Shown here: one piece after another, positions 44,565 through 53,292 of the stretch
Position numbering within the stretch: the stretch's first letter is position 1
Layout of the letters: each line of letters begins with the position of its first letter
Source of the DNA: Actinoplanes sichuanensis
Lineage (GTDB): Bacteria; Actinomycetota; Actinomycetes; Mycobacteriales; Micromonosporaceae
Assembly (NCBI RefSeq): GCF_033097365.1
Contig: NZ_AP028461.1
Span: forward strand, 2,666,001 to 2,730,000
Reading direction: 5' to 3'
DNA: 64,000 bases
The notes under the pieces: generated by a model
What the model saw: the letters and a program-made list of their open reading frames with translations, nothing else
Told to the model about the DNA's origin: nothing
Database searches by the model: none
Translations under genes and position numbers: made by a program

Positions 44565-44623
44565 CCACCGACCGGAACACCATGCGCTGAGCCGCCGCTC
44601 GTCCGGACGGTCGGCGTCCGCGG

Positions 44624-44653
44624 CGCGGCACCGGCCCGACCACCGGTGCCGCG
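44624..44653 (+). terminator. Hairpin after the rpmB-rpmG-rpsN operon
   Basis: CGCGGCACCGG (44624-44634) and CCGGTGCCGCG (44643-44653) form a perfect 11-bp stem with an 8-base loop, 60 bp after the rpsN stop. It ends with GTT rather than a U-run, as is common for terminators in GC-rich actinomycetes. Confidence 0.65.
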
Positions 44654-44739
44654 TTCACCGGTTCCTGGCCGATGCGCGAGGATCCACGACGAACAGCCGG
44701 CGGGCGTCGGTCGGGACGGCAGGCAGGGGGTCGGACGGG

Positions 44740-45774
44740 GTGGCGGACGGGAGAAACGCCGGTCGGGTGCCGGTCATCGCGCTCACCGGTCACCTCGGTG
44801 CCGGAAAGACCAGCCTGCTCAACCATCTGCTGCGTCGCCCCGGCGCCCGCCTCGGGGTCGTGGTCAACGACTTCGGTGTGCTGAACGTGGACGCGGCGCT
44901 CGTCTCCGGGCAGGTCGACGAGGCCGCGGCGATCTCCGGTGGCTGTGTGTGCTGCCTGGACGACGCCGGTGGCCTGGACGATGCGCTCCAGCGGCTCTCC
45001 CGGCCCCGGCTCCGGCTGGACGCGATCCTGGTCGAGGCCAGCGGGGTGGCCGAGCCGGTCACGCTCAGCCGGCTCATCGGCGGCAGCGGAGCCGGCTGGA
45101 TCCGGCCGGGCGGGCTGGTCGAGGTGATCGACGCGGTGGAGCACTTCCGTACCGTCGACCTCTGGCCGGAGCCGCCGGCCCGTTACGCGGCGGCGACGCT
45201 CGTCGTCGTCAACAAGGTCGATCTGCTGCCCGCCGCCGAGCGCGATGAGGTCGTCGACCGGATCCGGGAGCGGGTCCGGCGGCGCCATCCGGCCGTGCCG
45301 ATCGTCACCGCCCGGCACGGCCGGATCGACCCGGCCCTGGTCTTCGACACCGCCGCCGACGAGGACCCGATCGACGAGCTGCCGCTCGCCCGGCTCATGC
45401 GTGAGCAGAACCGCGACCACCACGACCACGAGCACGCGCGGGCGGCCTCGGTCGAACTGGCGGGGCCGGTGTCCCCGAGCCTGCTGATCGATCTGCTCGA
45501 GGATCCACCGACCGGCGCCTACCGGCTCAAAGGTCGGGTACGGGTGCGCGGTTCCCGTTCCGAGCAGGGTTTCCTCGTCAACGTCGTCGGCACCCTGATC
45601 CATGTCGCGCCGCTACCGCAACCGCCGCCGGTCGGTGAACTCGTCGCCATCGGCATGCAGCTGGACCAACCCGCCGCACAGCGGCGTCTGGACGCCGTCG
45701 CGAGCGCCCCGGCCGCGGCACCGGACACCGCCGGACTCCGCCGGTTGCGCCGCTACCGCACGCTCAGCACCTGA
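44740..45774 (+). CDS. COG0523 (CobW-like) GTP-binding metallochaperone
   Basis: A 344-residue G3E GTPase. It has a full P-loop (GHLGAGKTSLLN), the signature metal motif GGCVCC (CxCC), the guanine-specificity motif NKVDLL and, in the linker before the C-terminal domain, a histidine-rich stretch (DHHDHEHAR) able to bind metal. This is the classic zinc or cobalt chaperone form, in contrast to the degenerate paralogue 1 kb away. No second Zur box is seen in front of it, so it may be read through from the ribosomal operon or have its own promoter. Confidence 0.92.
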   Translation: MADGRNAGRVPVIALTGHLGAGKTSLLNHLLRRPGARLGVVVNDFGVLNVDAALVSGQVDEAAAISGGCVCCLDDAGGLDDALQRLSRPRLRLDAILVEASGVAEPVTLSRLIGGSGAGWIRPGGLVEVIDAVEHFRTVDLWPEPPARYAAATLVVVNKVDLLPAAERDEVVDRIRERVRRRHPAVPIVTARHGRIDPALVFDTAADEDPIDELPLARLMREQNRDHHDHEHARAASVELAGPVSPSLLIDLLEDPPTGAYRLKGRVRVRGSRSEQGFLVNVVGTLIHVAPLPQPPPVGELVAIGMQLDQPAAQRRLDAVASAPAAAPDTAGLRRLRRYRTLST

Positions 45775-45852
45775 GTGTCTCCTTCTCATCGAGATCTCTC
45801 GTAGCGGCCGGTTCGAGCTTCGTGCGGGCTGTCATTCGCAGGGAACAGGTTG

Positions 45853-45881
45853 TTGACAATCATGTTGATGACTGCAAATGT
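45853..45881 (+). promoter_or_regulatory. Candidate sigma-70-type promoter
   Basis: TTGACA (45853-45858) is a perfect -35 box and lies 17 bp before AAATGT (45876-45881), a weak -10 preceded by TGC. It sits in a 210-bp spacer of lower GC and points to the DUF6282/ABC transporter operon. Confidence 0.45.
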
Positions 45882-45984
45882 TCGGTCAGGTAAGCGGTTT
45901 CAGCGTTTCGTCCGCTCGATGGCTGGTTTGCGCGTTTTTCCTGTTCGGTGATCCGGCCGCCGCGCTCGTTGCAGTGGAGACGCC

Positions 45985-46920
45985 ATGTCTGACACGTCGA
46001 ACGCACATCCCACCCCTACCGCCCGTGCGCGAGAGATCGTCGCCGGGGCCTACGACACGCACGTGCACGTCGCGCCGGACGTGATGAGACGCCGCATCGA
46101 CGATGTCACCCTGGCCCGGAGATTCAGTGAGGTCGGGCTGGCCGGATTCGTGCTCAAATCGCACTACGTGCCGACGGCGGAGCGGGCCGAGGTGGTTCGC
46201 GGCATCGTTCCCGGAGTCGGGGCACTGGGGGCGCTCACCCTCAACGGATCGGTCGGCGGGCTCAACCCGGTGGCCGTCGAGATCGCCGGGCGGCAAGGGG
46301 CCCGGGTCGTCTGGCTGCCCACCGTGGACTGCGCGAACGAGCGGGCCAGCCGGGCGGATCCGGCGCCGGGTACGCCGGTGCCGATGTGGGCCGCCCTGCA
46401 GGACGAGCTCGCGGAGCAGGGGATCGTCGCGCCGACCATCGAGGTCGTCGACGACCACGGTGAGATCCGGCCCGAGCTGCTGGCGGTGCTTGCGGTCATC
46501 GCCAAGCACGACCTGGTCCTGGCGACCGGCCACCTGAGCGGGCCGGAGATCGTCGAGGTGGTCGACGCGGCGGCCGACGCCGGGGTACGACACATCATCG
46601 TCACCCACCCCGAGTTCACCTCACAGCAACTGGACGTCGCGACCCAACGGCACCTGGCGGAGCGGAGTGCGCTCCTGGAACGGTGCTTCACCACCCCGTA
46701 CACCGGAAAAGTGTCCTGGGACCTGGTTTTCGAGCACATCCGGGCGACCGGTCCGGAGAACTCGATCCTCTCCAGCGACCTCGGGCAGCCGTTCAACCCG
46801 CCGGTGGAGGACGGGCTCGCACTGCTCGCGGATCGTCTGCTGGACGCGGGGTTCAGCGAGGGTGACGTGCACACCATGGCGGTCGTGAACAGCCGCCGGG
46901 TCGCCGAGCCGACGCCATGA
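45985..46920 (+). CDS. DUF6282 family protein, amidohydrolase-like metal-dependent hydrolase
   Basis: A 311-residue protein with GGAG before its ATG. The first motif YDTHVHVAPD matches metal-binding HxH sites of amidohydrolase or PHP-type TIM barrels. Other possible ligands are a Lys-Ser-His at LKSHYVP, ATGHLSGPE, IVTHPEF, and SSDLGQPFNPP near the C-terminus. The family is mostly uncharacterised. It overlaps the ABC ATPase start (ATGA), so it belongs to the transporter operon and may hydrolyse the imported compound. Confidence 0.8.
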   Translation: MSDTSNAHPTPTARAREIVAGAYDTHVHVAPDVMRRRIDDVTLARRFSEVGLAGFVLKSHYVPTAERAEVVRGIVPGVGALGALTLNGSVGGLNPVAVEIAGRQGARVVWLPTVDCANERASRADPAPGTPVPMWAALQDELAEQGIVAPTIEVVDDHGEIRPELLAVLAVIAKHDLVLATGHLSGPEIVEVVDAAADAGVRHIIVTHPEFTSQQLDVATQRHLAERSALLERCFTTPYTGKVSWDLVFEHIRATGPENSILSSDLGQPFNPPVEDGLALLADRLLDAGFSEGDVHTMAVVNSRRVAEPTP

Positions 46921-47678
46921 AGGCCGTCCTCGAGGTGAGGGAACTGGCGAAACACTTCACCAAGGACGGCACCGACCTGGTGGCGCTGCGCGGCTTCGAT
47001 CTGACCGTCGAGCCCGGCTGCTTCCTGGTGTTGCTGGGGCGCAGCGGCTGCGGCAAGTCGACGCTGCTCAACCTGCTCGCCGGGCTCGCCCCGGCGACGG
47101 CCGGGGTGATCCGCTACCACGGTACGGCGGTGACCGGGCCGCGGACCGAGATCGGCTATCTCACCCAGCACGACACCCTCATGCCGTGGCGGGACGTGCG
47201 ACGCAACGTCGAGATGCCGATGGAGCTGCGCGGGGACCCGAAGGCCGAACGGATCCGGGCGGCGCAGGAGCTGATCGAGCGGGTCGGGCTGGCCGGGTAC
47301 GAACGGCACTACCCCCGGGAGCTGTCGGGTGGAATGCGTAGACGGGCCGGCCTCGCCCGGATGCTCGCCGGGGATCCGGAGACGCTGTTGCTCGACGAGC
47401 CGTTCAGTGCCCTCGACGCGCTGCTGCGCACCGAACTGCAGGCCGACCTGTTGCGGCTCTGGTCGGGCAGCGGCAAGTCGGTGGTGTTCGTGACCCACGA
47501 CATCGACGAGGCGCTCGTGCTCGCCGACCGGGTGGTGGTGCTCGGCGCGCTCGGGCGGATCGTGCTCGACCTGGACGTAGATCTGGGCCGGCCCCGCGAC
47601 CTGGACGAGATCCGCGTCGATCCCGGCTACGTCCAGCTGCACCGGCGACTGGCCGCCGCGCTGAAGGAGGCGGCATGA
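46917..47678 (+). CDS. ABC transporter ATP-binding protein, NitT/TauT/SsuB type
   Basis: A 253-residue ATPase with Walker A GRSGCGKST, Q-loop YLTQHDTLMPW, signature LSGGMRRR, Walker B TLLLDEPFSALD and a switch His (FVTHDIDEA). The family imports nitrate, sulfonates, taurine, pyrimidine precursors or thiamine precursors. It is coupled by four-base overlaps to the DUF6282 gene and to the permease gene. Confidence 0.93.
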   Translation: MKAVLEVRELAKHFTKDGTDLVALRGFDLTVEPGCFLVLLGRSGCGKSTLLNLLAGLAPATAGVIRYHGTAVTGPRTEIGYLTQHDTLMPWRDVRRNVEMPMELRGDPKAERIRAAQELIERVGLAGYERHYPRELSGGMRRRAGLARMLAGDPETLLLDEPFSALDALLRTELQADLLRLWSGSGKSVVFVTHDIDEALVLADRVVVLGALGRIVLDLDVDLGRPRDLDEIRVDPGYVQLHRRLAAALKEAA

Positions 47679-48499
47679 CCGCGACATCCGTGTCCAGGCC
47701 ACTGCGGATCGAGAGCCGGCAGACGTGGTGGCAGCGCCACGGACGTCGTACCACCGTGTGGGGTTTGCGGGCTCTGGTCCTCGTCGTGGGACTGGTGGCG
47801 TGGCAGTTGCTGTCCGGGCCGGTCCTGGACCCGCTGTTCGTCAGCTCGCCGGCGGGCATCCTGGAACGGCTGACCCAGTGGACCACCGACGGCACGTTGT
47901 GGGAACACGCGTGGACCACGATCAAGGAGGTCGTGCTCGGGTTCACGTTCGGGGCGCTCGCCGGGGCACTCCTTGCTTATCTGATCGCGCCGGTCCGCAC
48001 CATCTGGTCGGTGCTGGACCCGTTCCTGATGGCGCTCTACTCGATCCCCAAGGTGGCCCTGGCACCGCTGTTCATCGTCTGGTTCGGCATCGGCACCCAG
48101 ATGAAGGTGCTGCTCGCCGCGGTCAGCGTGTTCTTCCTGGTCTTCCTCAACACCGCGGCCGGTGTGCGAGACGTCGACCGAGGGCTGATCGACGCGGTCC
48201 GGCTGATGGGCGGCACCCGACGCGACATCGCCGTCAAGGTGACCCTGCCGGCGTCGATGACCGGGCTGCTCACGGGGCTGCACGTGGCGATCCCGTACGC
48301 GCTCATCGGCGCCGTCATCGGTGAGCTGGTCGCCTCCAACCGCGGCCTCGGCTACCTCATCAGCGACGCGTCGGCCCGCTTCGACACCGACGGGGTGTTC
48401 GCCACCCTGGTCGTGCTGAGTGTCTTCGCGGCAGTGCTCAACCTGCTCGTCAACCTCCTCGGCGCCCGCGCCAACCGCTGGAAGCCGCTCGATCAGTGA
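47675..48499 (+). CDS. ABC transporter permease, NitT/TauT/SsuC type
   Basis: A 274-residue permease with about six transmembrane helices and the EAA loop (DAVRLMGGTRRDIAVKVTLPA). Its start overlaps the ATPase stop. The N-terminal 30 residues are basic and cytoplasmic. Confidence 0.93.
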   Translation: MTATSVSRPLRIESRQTWWQRHGRRTTVWGLRALVLVVGLVAWQLLSGPVLDPLFVSSPAGILERLTQWTTDGTLWEHAWTTIKEVVLGFTFGALAGALLAYLIAPVRTIWSVLDPFLMALYSIPKVALAPLFIVWFGIGTQMKVLLAAVSVFFLVFLNTAAGVRDVDRGLIDAVRLMGGTRRDIAVKVTLPASMTGLLTGLHVAIPYALIGAVIGELVASNRGLGYLISDASARFDTDGVFATLVVLSVFAAVLNLLVNLLGARANRWKPLDQ

Positions 48500-48514
48500 C
48501 ATCGGGAGCTCGAC

Positions 48515-49552
48515 ATGCTCATCCGTAGAAGAACCCTCCTCCTCACCGCCGGCGCCGCCCTCGCCACCGCCGCGTGCGCGGACCGTTCAAGCAGCAGCAG
48601 CGACCCGATGAAGCTCAACGTCGGGCAGGTCAGCAACTCGGTGGCGTTCCTGCCGCTGGCCATCGCCGAGAGCAAGGGCTACTTCACCGCCGAAGGGCTG
48701 AGCATGGGCGAACGGCCCCGCCTCGGCAACGGCTCCAAGGTCGCGGCGGCCCTGCAATCGGGCAGCATCGACGTGGCCGGGTCGGTGATGACCGACGCGT
48801 TCAACCTCTACCAGGCCAACAACGGGACCCGACTGATCGGGGCGCTGGTCGACACCTACTACGTCGACATCATCGCCGGGGCCACCATGCCCACCGACGG
48901 TGACGGCACACCCCTGGCAGCCCGGATCGCGACATTGAAAGGCAAGAAGATCGGGATCACCGGCCCGGGCAGTGGCACCGAGGCGCTGGTGAAATACTTG
49001 TTCGTGCAGGCCGGGATGGACGCCACCAAGGACGCCACCCTGGTCAACCTGGGCAGTGACACATCGGCGGCGCTCGGAGCACTCAGCCAGAAGCGAGTGG
49101 ATCTGCTGTCCTTCCCGCAGCCGGTGGCGCAGCTGGCGACCGCGGCCGGAGTAGGGCGGATCTACATCTCCCCGGCCGACGGGGACGTGCCGGAACTCAA
49201 GAACGCCACCCACGGCGTGATCATCACGACGCAGCGGGTGATCGACGGCAAGGGCAAGGCGGTCGCCGCATTCCTGCGGGCGATCGCGAAGTCGCAGGCG
49301 CTGATCCACAGTGATGCGGCGGCCACCGGGACGCTGCTCCAGGCTTACCAGGAGACGATGAAACCGGAGACGGTGCAGGTGCTCACGCCGATCCTGCAGC
49401 AGGAGATCCCCGAGTCACCGTTGCCGATCCAGAGCGGGTACGACGCGTCGGTCAAATTCCACCAGGGCACCGGGCTCGTCGAGCAGGCTCCGGCATTCGC
49501 CGACATCGTGCCGGTGGAGTGGATTGAATCGGCGCTCTCCGGGACCGTTTGA
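48515..49552 (+). CDS. ABC transporter substrate-binding lipoprotein, NMT1/SsuA-like
   Basis: A 345-residue binding protein. The signal (MLIRRRTLLLTAGAALATAA) ends in a lipobox-like TAAC. The mature part shows the NMT1/TauA pattern LNVGQVSNSVAFLPLAIAESKGYF, FTAEGL and GITGPGSGTEALVK. It lies 15 bp after the permease gene. The ligand is unknown; with DUF6282 as partner a cyclic amide or another organic nitrogen compound is possible but unproven. Confidence 0.9.
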   Translation: MLIRRRTLLLTAGAALATAACADRSSSSSDPMKLNVGQVSNSVAFLPLAIAESKGYFTAEGLSMGERPRLGNGSKVAAALQSGSIDVAGSVMTDAFNLYQANNGTRLIGALVDTYYVDIIAGATMPTDGDGTPLAARIATLKGKKIGITGPGSGTEALVKYLFVQAGMDATKDATLVNLGSDTSAALGALSQKRVDLLSFPQPVAQLATAAGVGRIYISPADGDVPELKNATHGVIITTQRVIDGKGKAVAAFLRAIAKSQALIHSDAAATGTLLQAYQETMKPETVQVLTPILQQEIPESPLPIQSGYDASVKFHQGTGLVEQAPAFADIVPVEWIESALSGTV

Positions 49553-49586
49553 TCATCGTCGAGGGAACTTGGCGACGATCTTGTCG

Positions 49587-50756
49587 ATGATCTCCACGCA
49601 GCGGTTCTGGCCCGCTCTCGGGCTCCACGCCATCCTGGTTCAGGCGATCAGTCACGCGTTACGGCCGGCGTTGTCGTACGCGCTCATCGACATGGGCCTC
49701 GGATCGGTGTGGCCGGCCGTGCTGGCCGCCGCGTTCGCGGTGCCGCCCTTGATCCTGGCGCTGTTCACCGGTCGGCTCGTGGACCGGCTCGGGGAACGTC
49801 CCGGCATGGTCATCGGTGGAGTCGGGTTGGTCGCGGCAGCCGTCATGTCGTACGCGGGCGCCCGATCCCTGCCCTTGTTGATCGTGGCGACGGGGCTGCT
49901 GGGCGTCGGGATCGTGTTCTCGATGGTGGGGGAGCAGTCAGCGGTCGCCGGGCGGGCCCGGCACGGTGGAATGGACGGCACGTTCGGTGTCTACACCTTC
50001 CTCACCTCGGTGGGGCAGTTGCTCGGGCCGCTGCTGCTGCTCATCCGACCGCGGCCGGGTTCGCTGACGCCGCCGGTCGAGCCGATCGCGCTGGTCTGCG
50101 CGGTCGCCGGGCTGGCCGTGACGGCGGCGTCGTTCTGGTTCGGTGACTTTCGGACCGTTGCGGAAACCGTTCCGGACGAGGGACGGCCGGTGCTGCTACT
50201 GCTGGCGCTGCCCGGCATGGGCCGGGCCATGCTGGTCAGCGGGCTGATCCTGGCGTCGGTCGACGTCGCGTTGGCGTATCTGCCGATGCTCGCGTACGGA
50301 CGGGGCCTCACACCGGTGTGGCTGAGCGCGATGCTGGTGGCGCGGGCCGCCGCACAGATGCTGTCCCGGATCAACCTCGGCCTGATGTCGCGGGTCTTCG
50401 GCCGTCGGCGGCTGACCATGACGTCGTGCGCTGTATCGGCCCTGGCGCTGTCGGGACTCACGCTGCCGGTCCCGGCCGTCGCGCTGACCGCTCTCGCCGC
50501 GGTCTACGGCTTCGCCGCCGGCGTCTGCCAGCCGATGACCATGGGCTGGGTGGCGCAGCTCGCGCCGGCCGGTACCCGTGGCACCGTGCTGTCATTGCGG
50601 CTGGCCGGCAACCGAGTCGCGCAGACCCTGATCCCGATGATCTCCGGAACGGCGGCCGCCACCACTGGCGTCTCCGGCGTCCTGGCCGTCACCGGCCTCA
50701 CCCTCGGCATCGCCACCTGGTCCGCAGCCGCCGTCCCCCGCACCGAGAACCCCTGA
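49587..50756 (+). CDS. MFS transporter
   Basis: About 389 residues from ATG 49587, with about 11-12 hydrophobic helices and the loop 2-3 motif GRLVDRLGERPG of major facilitator proteins. No good ribosome site precedes this ATG; a TTG at 49581 or a longer start is possible. It follows the ABC operon by about 35 bp and may carry the product of the DUF6282 reaction out, or be unrelated. Confidence 0.85.
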   Translation: MISTQRFWPALGLHAILVQAISHALRPALSYALIDMGLGSVWPAVLAAAFAVPPLILALFTGRLVDRLGERPGMVIGGVGLVAAAVMSYAGARSLPLLIVATGLLGVGIVFSMVGEQSAVAGRARHGGMDGTFGVYTFLTSVGQLLGPLLLLIRPRPGSLTPPVEPIALVCAVAGLAVTAASFWFGDFRTVAETVPDEGRPVLLLLALPGMGRAMLVSGLILASVDVALAYLPMLAYGRGLTPVWLSAMLVARAAAQMLSRINLGLMSRVFGRRRLTMTSCAVSALALSGLTLPVPAVALTALAAVYGFAAGVCQPMTMGWVAQLAPAGTRGTVLSLRLAGNRVAQTLIPMISGTAAATTGVSGVLAVTGLTLGIATWSAAAVPRTENP

Positions 50757-50881
50757 CCGCGTTCCGGGATGGTGTGCGGGATCCGGCGAGCCCGCGGGGA
50801 ACGCCGGTTCGCCTTCGACCCGTACGCCTTGTCGGCGGTCGAACGGTCGAGGCGTTCGGGGCCCCGCCGAGGTCTGTCGGC
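50756..50881 (-). pseudogene. IS5-family transposase remnant
   Basis: A reverse-strand frame reads GPERLDRSTADKAYGSKANRR followed by ARRIPHTIPERGQG. This matches the core block of IS5-type DDE transposases (typically RPERVLADKAYSSRANR then a few residues and IRATIPE). The frame has no start of its own and runs into the antisense of the MFS gene, so only about 40 codons of the element survive. No terminal inverted repeats were found. Confidence 0.6.
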
Positions 50882-50958
50882 CCGGCCGCCGCGCCGTCGT
50901 CCAGCAACGGCTCCCGTTTCGGGCGACCGACCCGGACAGCCGTCTGTCCAGAGCGACC

Positions 50959-52134
50959 TCATGCGGCGCACAAGGCGTGGTCGATCAGTTTCGCGGAGGC
51001 CCTGGCCTGGGCGGTCGGGTCCTGGCCCGGGTCAAGGGAACCGGCCAGGAACACCGTGACCGAGCGGCGGCCGTCTGCCGTGACGGCGTTGTCGGTGATC
51101 GCGTTCCACCAGCCGCCGCCGTGGAACCATGCCCAGCCGCCGCACGGCAGGCGGCGTCTCATCAGGCCCAAACCGTAACCCGGCTCGTCCCAGACGGCCG
51201 TGAAGGGTTCCGCGAGGCGCGTGGTCTGCATCTCGCGCAACTGGGCGGGCTTCAGCAACCCGCCGCTCAACAGCCCGCGGAGGAACCGGTTCACATCCTC
51301 GGTAGTGCTGATGATCGACGCGTCGGCGTGCCCGGCCACGCGCGTGGACACGTCTGCGGGTGGGCTCCCCGGCTGGAGCCGCTGGTAGGGCGCGAGGCGC
51401 GGGGACGGCAGGTGGGCGGAGCTGCCGGGGAGAACAGTGTCGGTCAAGCCCAGCGGTACGACGATCCGTTCGTGCACCGCCTGCTCCCACGGTGCACCGG
51501 TCACTCTTTCGATGATCATCCCGGCCAGGACATAGTTGGTGTTCGAGTAGGCCCATCCCTGCCCGGGCGCGAACAACGGCGGATGGCGCATCGCCATCGC
51601 GACCAACTGCTCAGAGGGGTACGCGCGGAACCGCTCCCGGTTGAAAGCCGCCTGTGACGTGGCCTGAGCCAGCGGCAGGTCGTCGGCGTAGTCGGGCAGC
51701 CCGCTCGTGTGGCCGAGCAGCTGCCGCACCGTGATCGCCCCGCCGTTGTGGCCGTTGCCGGCCACCAGCCCCGGCAGCCATCGCTGTACCGGGTCGTCCA
51801 GGCCGAGGCGGCCTTCGCCGACCAGCTGGAGCACCACGGTGGCGACGAACGTCTTGGTGGTGCTCTCGATCCGGTGCCGGGTGTTCCACGCGACCGGCTG
51901 CCCGATGGCGGGATCGGCGACTCCAGCGCGTGCCGCCTGCGGTCGCCCGGACCCGCTGACCTCGGCGAGCACCCCAGTCGCCCCGGTCGCGTAGAGCTCG
52001 TCCACATCCCGCTGCAGCTGTGTGAGGCCGTCGGGTTCGGGCCGGTGCGGGGCGACGGCCACCGACGGGACGGCTGTCGCGGTCACGAGCAGGACGCCGG
52101 CCAGCGGCAGTACGTATCGTGCACGAATCGTCAT
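50959..52134 (-). CDS. Secreted serine hydrolase, class C beta-lactamase / D-Ala-D-Ala carboxypeptidase fold
   Basis: A 391-residue protein from ATG 52134 (the frame is open further upstream). An N-terminal signal (MTIRARYVLPLAGVLLVTAT) precedes the catalytic domain. The SxxK motif is STTK (IESTTKTF), the Tyr motif is YSN (WAYSNTNY), and the third motif is HGG (WFHGGGWW). Also present is GHTSGLPDYADD. Such enzymes are esterases, peptidases or amidases of the cell envelope rather than true beta-lactamases. It is transcribed alone. Confidence 0.9.
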   Translation of the reverse strand: MTIRARYVLPLAGVLLVTATAVPSVAVAPHRPEPDGLTQLQRDVDELYATGATGVLAEVSGSGRPQAARAGVADPAIGQPVAWNTRHRIESTTKTFVATVVLQLVGEGRLGLDDPVQRWLPGLVAGNGHNGGAITVRQLLGHTSGLPDYADDLPLAQATSQAAFNRERFRAYPSEQLVAMAMRHPPLFAPGQGWAYSNTNYVLAGMIIERVTGAPWEQAVHERIVVPLGLTDTVLPGSSAHLPSPRLAPYQRLQPGSPPADVSTRVAGHADASIISTTEDVNRFLRGLLSGGLLKPAQLREMQTTRLAEPFTAVWDEPGYGLGLMRRRLPCGGWAWFHGGGWWNAITDNAVTADGRRSVTVFLAGSLDPGQDPTAQARASAKLIDHALCAA

Positions 52135-52267
52135 CCGTCCACTGTGGTGTGCTGCCCGGGTCGAGGGCATCGGGTGATCCCCGGGCTCGCCCCTGAGCGG
52201 ACACCCCGAGTAGTTGATCGGCCGGTCGGGCGCGCGACATCCTCCTCTGAGTCGGCATACTCGGACG

Positions 52268-53128
52268 ATGGTGACCACTGTTCCGCTGGGCAACTGGCCG
52301 ACTCCCGTCGAAGAGGCGCCGCGGCTGGCGGCCCGGCTCGGGTTGGAGGCGCTGTGGTTCAAGCGGGACGACCTGTGCGGGCTCGGTGCGGGCGGTAACA
52401 AGGTTCGTAAGCTGGAGTTTCTGCTCGGCGAGGCGGTCGCGGCCGGTGCGCGTACGGTCATCACCTCGGGTGGCCCGCAGAGCAACCACGCCCGGCTGAC
52501 CGCCGCGGCCGCCGCCCGGCTGGGGTTGGGGTGTGTGCTGGTCCTCGCCGGTGAACCGCCCGCCGCGGGCGGCGGCAACCTGCTGCTGGACCGGCTGGCC
52601 GGTGCCGAGGTCCGGTGGGCCGGTGACCGGACGCTGGCGTCGGCGGTGGAGGACGAGCGTGGCGACGCCTTCGTGATCCCGTTCGGCGGGTCGTCGCCGC
52701 TGTCGATCGAGGGCTATGCGCGCTGTGGCCGTGAGCTGCGCGAACAGGTGGGGGAGTTCGACGCCGTGATCGTGGCGCTCGGCTCCGGTGGGACGATGGC
52801 CGGGCTGGTCCGCGAGCTCGGTCCGGCGCGGGTCGTCGGTGTCGATGTCGGTGCGCTGCCTGATCCGGTGGCCGTGGTCCGGGGGCTGGTCGGCGACGAT
52901 TCGCTCGATCTGCGGGTGGACCGCGACCAGATCGGCGCGGGCTATGCGGCGTTGACCGGTCCGGTCCGGCAGGCGTTGGAGATCACCGCCCGGCTGGAGG
53001 GTGTCTTCCTGGATCCGACGTACACCGGCCGGGCGATGGCGTCACTGATCGCGGGCGGTCACGGGTCGCGCATGGTCTTCCTGCACAGCGGCGGTGTCCC
53101 GGCGCTGTTCGCGCACCCCGAGTGGTGA
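52268..53128 (+). CDS. PLP-dependent ACC deaminase / D-cysteine desulfhydrase homologue
   Basis: A 286-residue fold type II PLP enzyme starting at ATG 52268. The PLP Lys is in GGNKVRKLEFL (about residue 44), followed by SGGPQSNHARLTAAAAA, the phosphate-binding loop VALGSGGTMAGLV and FLHSGG at the C-terminus. Homologues deaminate 1-aminocyclopropane-1-carboxylate or break down D-cysteine; the sequence alone does not decide. The protein is somewhat shorter than the usual 320-340 residues. Confidence 0.88.
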   Translation: MVTTVPLGNWPTPVEEAPRLAARLGLEALWFKRDDLCGLGAGGNKVRKLEFLLGEAVAAGARTVITSGGPQSNHARLTAAAAARLGLGCVLVLAGEPPAAGGGNLLLDRLAGAEVRWAGDRTLASAVEDERGDAFVIPFGGSSPLSIEGYARCGRELREQVGEFDAVIVALGSGGTMAGLVRELGPARVVGVDVGALPDPVAVVRGLVGDDSLDLRVDRDQIGAGYAALTGPVRQALEITARLEGVFLDPTYTGRAMASLIAGGHGSRMVFLHSGGVPALFAHPEW

Positions 53129-53292
53129 GTCGGGCCGCCGGTTTCCCGGGGCTCGTCGGCGACGATCTCGGTGGTGCCGGTACCCGTCGACGCCGTGCGA
53201 CACCGTGATACTGATCTTCGGCCTTCCTGATAGGGCAAAGACAGGCGACAATCTGTGGTCGCCGAACGTCTTTGATCGCCAGGGGACCCGTA

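Noticed and set aside
45775..45984. Search for a riboswitch or small gene in the spacer before the DUF6282 gene
   Set aside because: No conserved riboswitch core or convincing short frame was seen; only a promoter-like pair.
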